A DNA stretch of 17,657 bases from assembly GCA_049790855.1 (NCBI GenBank), contig JBAQZJ010000469.1, positions 1 to 17,657 of the forward strand. The letters are read 5' to 3'. Below, in pieces: positions 15,844 through 17,657 of the stretch; the stretch's first letter is position 1; every line of letters begins with the position of its first letter. This DNA is from JACCRE01 sp049790855 (GTDB lineage: Bacteria > Planctomycetota > Planctomycetia > Planctomycetales > Planctomycetaceae). Under the pieces are notes generated by a model. It worked only from the letters and a program-made list of their open reading frames with translations. It made no database searches and was not told the origin of the DNA. The translations under genes were made by a program, and so were the position numbers.

Positions 15844-16281
15844 ATGAGCTCGCCCGATCCCACCGAAGACACCGACGACCGCTTTCCGTCCGGCCCGTGG
15901 GAGGGCTACTTCCTGCAACGGTCGGTCGACGGCACCCGGCGGAAGATGGAACTCGACCTGACGTTCCGCGACGGCCGCGTCTCGGGCGACGGTCGCGACG
16001 GCGTCGGACCGTTCACGCTGACCGGCGGCTACGAGACGGACGACGGCAAGGTCTGGTGGACGAAGCGCTATCCGTGGCACGAGGTCTTCTATCGAGGCTA
16101 CGCCGAGACGAAGGGCATCTGGGGCACGTGGGAGATCGAGACCCACGACCGCGACGGCTTTCACATCTGGCCGAAAGGCTCGCGCGCGGGCGACGAGCAG
16201 TCGGAACGGCGTGAAGAAACGCCGGCCGTGTCGTTCGACGACGCGCTCGCCGCCGAGCCGATCGTGACCGTCGAAGAATGA
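15844..16281 (+). CDS. Hypothetical Trp/Gly-rich beta protein
   Basis: This is a 145-residue, probably cytoplasmic protein of unknown function. No signal peptide, membrane segment or cysteine is seen. Residues 15-112 look like an all-beta barrel: GPWEGYF (17-23), MELDLTFRDGRVSGDG (35-50), VGPFTLTGGYE (54-64), KVWWTKRYPWHEVFYRGY (69-86) and IWGTWEI (92-98). The 'W-G-Y ... M-L-L-F-x-G-x-x-x-G-x-G ... K-Y ... V-x-Y-x-G ... G-x-W' layout resembles small lipocalin/avidin-like ligand barrels, but I cannot name a family. The tail (113-145) is acidic and likely disordered. It has no Shine-Dalgarno; a TACAAT box 5 nt upstream suggests leaderless transcription. It is convergent with the response regulator, 29 nt apart. 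Gene-like composition and length make it probably real. Confidence 0.75.
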   Translation: MSSPDPTEDTDDRFPSGPWEGYFLQRSVDGTRRKMELDLTFRDGRVSGDGRDGVGPFTLTGGYETDDGKVWWTKRYPWHEVFYRGYAETKGIWGTWEIETHDRDGFHIWPKGSRAGDEQSERREETPAVSFDDALAAEPIVTVEE

Positions 16282-16310
16282 AACGCGGGTCGCCCGCTCC
16301 GCCGTGACGG

Positions 16311-16976
16311 TCAGCCGGTTTCGAGCACCCATTGCACCGCGGCACGCCCGAGTTCCGCGCCGGTTCGCAGAGCGAGTTTCGTCCGAATGCGCTGCCGGTG
16401 CGTTTCGACGGTGTGAACGCTCAGATGGAGCCGGTCGGCGATCTCGCCGGTCTTCAGACCGCGCCCGATCAACCCAAAGACTTCCAGCTCGCGATCCGAC
16501 AAGGCGGCGACGAGCGAGCCGCCTTCGGGCGTGCCGGCGATCGAACCGTGCAGCATGCGCTCGGCCAGCTCGTCGGTGAGAAACACCTTGCCGTCGCGGA
16601 CGGTCCGGATCGCGTCGATGATGCTGGCCGTGGCGTTCTCTTTCGTGATGTAGCCGTTGGCCCCGGCGCGAATCGCCCGCGCGGCGTAGAGGCTTTCGGG
16701 ATACATCGACCAGACGAGAATCCGGACGGCGTCGTTGCGGCCGCGGATGCGATGGATCAAGTCGATGCCGCTGCCGCCCCGCAGCGCGATGTCGACGACG
16801 GCGACGCGCGGGTGCTGCTCGTCGAGGAGCTTGAGCGCCTCGGGGATGTCGGCCGCCTCGCCGCAGATGCGCATATCGGACTGCCGCGAGATCCGCGTCG
16901 CCAGTCCTTCGCGGACGGCCGGATGATCGTCGACGATCAGCACCGTCGTGCTCGCGGTCGAAATGCTGCCGTTCAC
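16311..16976 (-). CDS. NarL/FixJ-family response regulator (REC + LuxR HTH)
   Basis: This is a 221-residue DNA-binding response regulator. The receiver domain occupies about 10-128 with the acidic pair D16-D17, phosphoacceptor D62 (VVDIAL), the Ser/Thr switch region LVWSMYP (S90) and conserved K112 (YITKEN). A GerE/LuxR-type helix-turn-helix follows (about 156-215: LSDRELEVFGLIGRGL, then EIADRLHLSVHTVETHRQRI). The GTG start at 16976 has GGAGG (16982-16986) 5 nt upstream, and its GTGA overlaps the stop codon of the kinase gene, so the two are translationally coupled. The frame remains open further upstream, but that part is antisense-like shadow of the kinase. Target genes are unknown. Confidence 0.94.
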   Translation of the reverse strand: MNGSISTASTTVLIVDDHPAVREGLATRISRQSDMRICGEAADIPEALKLLDEQHPRVAVVDIALRGGSGIDLIHRIRGRNDAVRILVWSMYPESLYAARAIRAGANGYITKENATASIIDAIRTVRDGKVFLTDELAERMLHGSIAGTPEGGSLVAALSDRELEVFGLIGRGLKTGEIADRLHLSVHTVETHRQRIRTKLALRTGAELGRAAVQWVLETG

Positions 16977-17657
16977 GGTTCCCTCCCCGCGGGGCGACCG
17001 CCTTCGGACAGGCGGCACGACACGTTCGTGCCGCCTGCGGCGATCGGCCCGATCGACAAAGTCGCACCGATCATCCCGGCGCGATGCCGCATGATCTGCA
17101 GACCGTTTCCGTGGCGGCATCCCGAGGCATCGATGCCGATTCCGTCGTCGCGAATCGCCAGAGTGACGAAGCCGGCCTGCGAGTCGAGCGACACGTCGAT
17201 CCGTCGGGCGCGCGCATGTCTCACGGCGTTGGCCGTCGCTTCCTGAGCGATGCGGTACAACTGCGTCGCCACCTGACCGTCGGAAACCGTGACAGGCCCT
17301 CGACAGTCGAACGTGCAGCGGATGCCGTCGGCAAGCTCCAGTTGCGCGGTCAACTCGACGAGCGCCGCGGTCAGCCCGCCGGCATCGACTTCGACGGGCA
17401 TCAGCCCCTGCGAGACGCGGCGGACCTTCCGGAGCGTTCGACGGACGCCCTTGGCAAGCCGCGCCGCCAGGTCGGCTTCGGGCAATGAGTAATCTTCGAG
17501 CGCCTCGAACAGAGTTTCGGCCGTCAGCCCGAGGCCGGTCAACTCTTGACCGATGTCGTCGTGCAGGTCTTGCCCGATCCGCAGTTTCTCCTGTTCGACG
17601 ATCGTCAGAAGCTGGCCCTGCAGCGCTTGTCGATCCCACCCGGCGTCGTCGCCGACC
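16973..17657 (-). CDS. HisKA_3 sensor histidine kinase, 5' end outside the window (partial)
   Basis: The C-terminal 227 residues of a NarX/DesK-class histidine kinase are present; the frame is open to the window edge, so the sensor part lies outside. The HisKA_3 dimerisation helix carries the phosphoacceptor His in DLHDDIGQELTGLGL (His codon 17561-17563). The HATPase domain shows the N box (RIAQEATANAVRHA), the G1 box (IRDDGIGID) and a G2 segment (GNGLQIMRHRAGMIG). It precedes the response regulator with a 4-nt overlap, forming an operon. A kinase of this class phosphorylates its cognate NarL-type regulator. The input signal cannot be told, and the missing N-terminus could hold PAS, GAF or membrane sensing domains. 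Confidence 0.93.
   Translation of the reverse strand, partial: VGDDAGWDRQALQGQLLTIVEQEKLRIGQDLHDDIGQELTGLGLTAETLFEALEDYSLPEADLAARLAKGVRRTLRKVRRVSQGLMPVEVDAGGLTAALVELTAQLELADGIRCTFDCRGPVTVSDGQVATQLYRIAQEATANAVRHARARRIDVSLDSQAGFVTLAIRDDGIGIDASGCRHGNGLQIMRHRAGMIGATLSIGPIAAGGTNVSCRLSEGGRPAGREP
16982..16986 (-). promoter_or_regulatory. Shine-Dalgarno that decides the GTG start of the response regulator
   Basis: GGAGG on the minus strand, 5 nt before GTG 16976 and inside the 3' end of the kinase gene. Confidence 0.7.

Noticed and set aside
16285..16297. GCGGG-TCG-CCCGC dyad between the convergent hypothetical and response regulator genes
   Set aside because: Short stem, 3-nt loop and no T-tract on either side; could be chance in GC-rich DNA.
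16977..17639. N-terminal extension of the response regulator frame up to 17639
   Set aside because: It overlaps the histidine kinase in another frame and is Arg/Gly/Ala-rich without domains; the receiver domain begins right after GTG 16976 with a strong Shine-Dalgarno.
1..17657. CRISPR arrays, insertion sequences, prophage or integration sites
   Set aside because: No regularly spaced direct repeats, transposase or integrase genes, or tRNA-end duplications were seen; the only tRNA gene is not followed by a visible repeat of its 3' end.

Overview
The window is GC-rich, gene-dense bacterial DNA and most likely comes from a planctomycete (Planctomycetota). This is an inference. It rests mainly on a 2,227-residue secreted-type protein whose N-terminus carries the LEPR-XLL-like motif HLEERALLSA, typical of giant planctomycete surface proteins, together with high GC and short regulatory gaps. 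No ribosomal RNA or other taxonomic marker is present to confirm it.

Left part (1-6477), mostly housekeeping: a possible 3' end of an unidentified gene (2-160); glucose-6-phosphate isomerase pgi (182-1573, +); a class II tRNA-Leu(UAA) with a plausible promoter (1659-1743, +); then three minus-strand genes: a secreted GH43 arabinanase-like enzyme (1828-2823), release factor 3 prfC (2931-4571) and a PhnB/VOC-fold protein (4989-5492). Divergent from the last is a class I SAM methyltransferase (5698-6477, +).

Middle part (6494-9052): a minus-strand two-gene operon. A DUF3302 membrane protein (YiaW/YibI-like) is followed with a 4-nt ATGA overlap by an HlyD-type membrane fusion protein (YiaV/YibH-like) with an unusually long coiled coil. 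The 718-nt gap upstream of it is rich in inverted repeats: a nested double-hairpin with two T-tracts, a 13-bp inverted repeat, and a 12-bp palindrome in a possible promoter.

Right part (9053-17657): the giant protein gene (9053-15736, +) encodes, in order, a LEPR-XLL-like N-terminus, a long parallel beta-helix, a duplicated 'HGLxTGDxxTISG' module, three Calx-beta domains and four tandem copies of a roughly 135-residue beta-rich domain. A strong 12-bp hairpin terminator follows it. Next comes a small Trp/Gly-rich hypothetical gene whose ATG lies 5 nt after a TACAAT box (a leaderless candidate). It is convergent with a two-component system on the minus strand: a HisKA_3 histidine kinase cut by the window edge and a NarL-type response regulator, overlapping by 4 nt (GTGA).

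The genes do not form one obvious pathway. The most interesting parts are the giant adhesin-like protein with its repeat family, the structured region upstream of it, and the enlarged YiaVW-type envelope pair.
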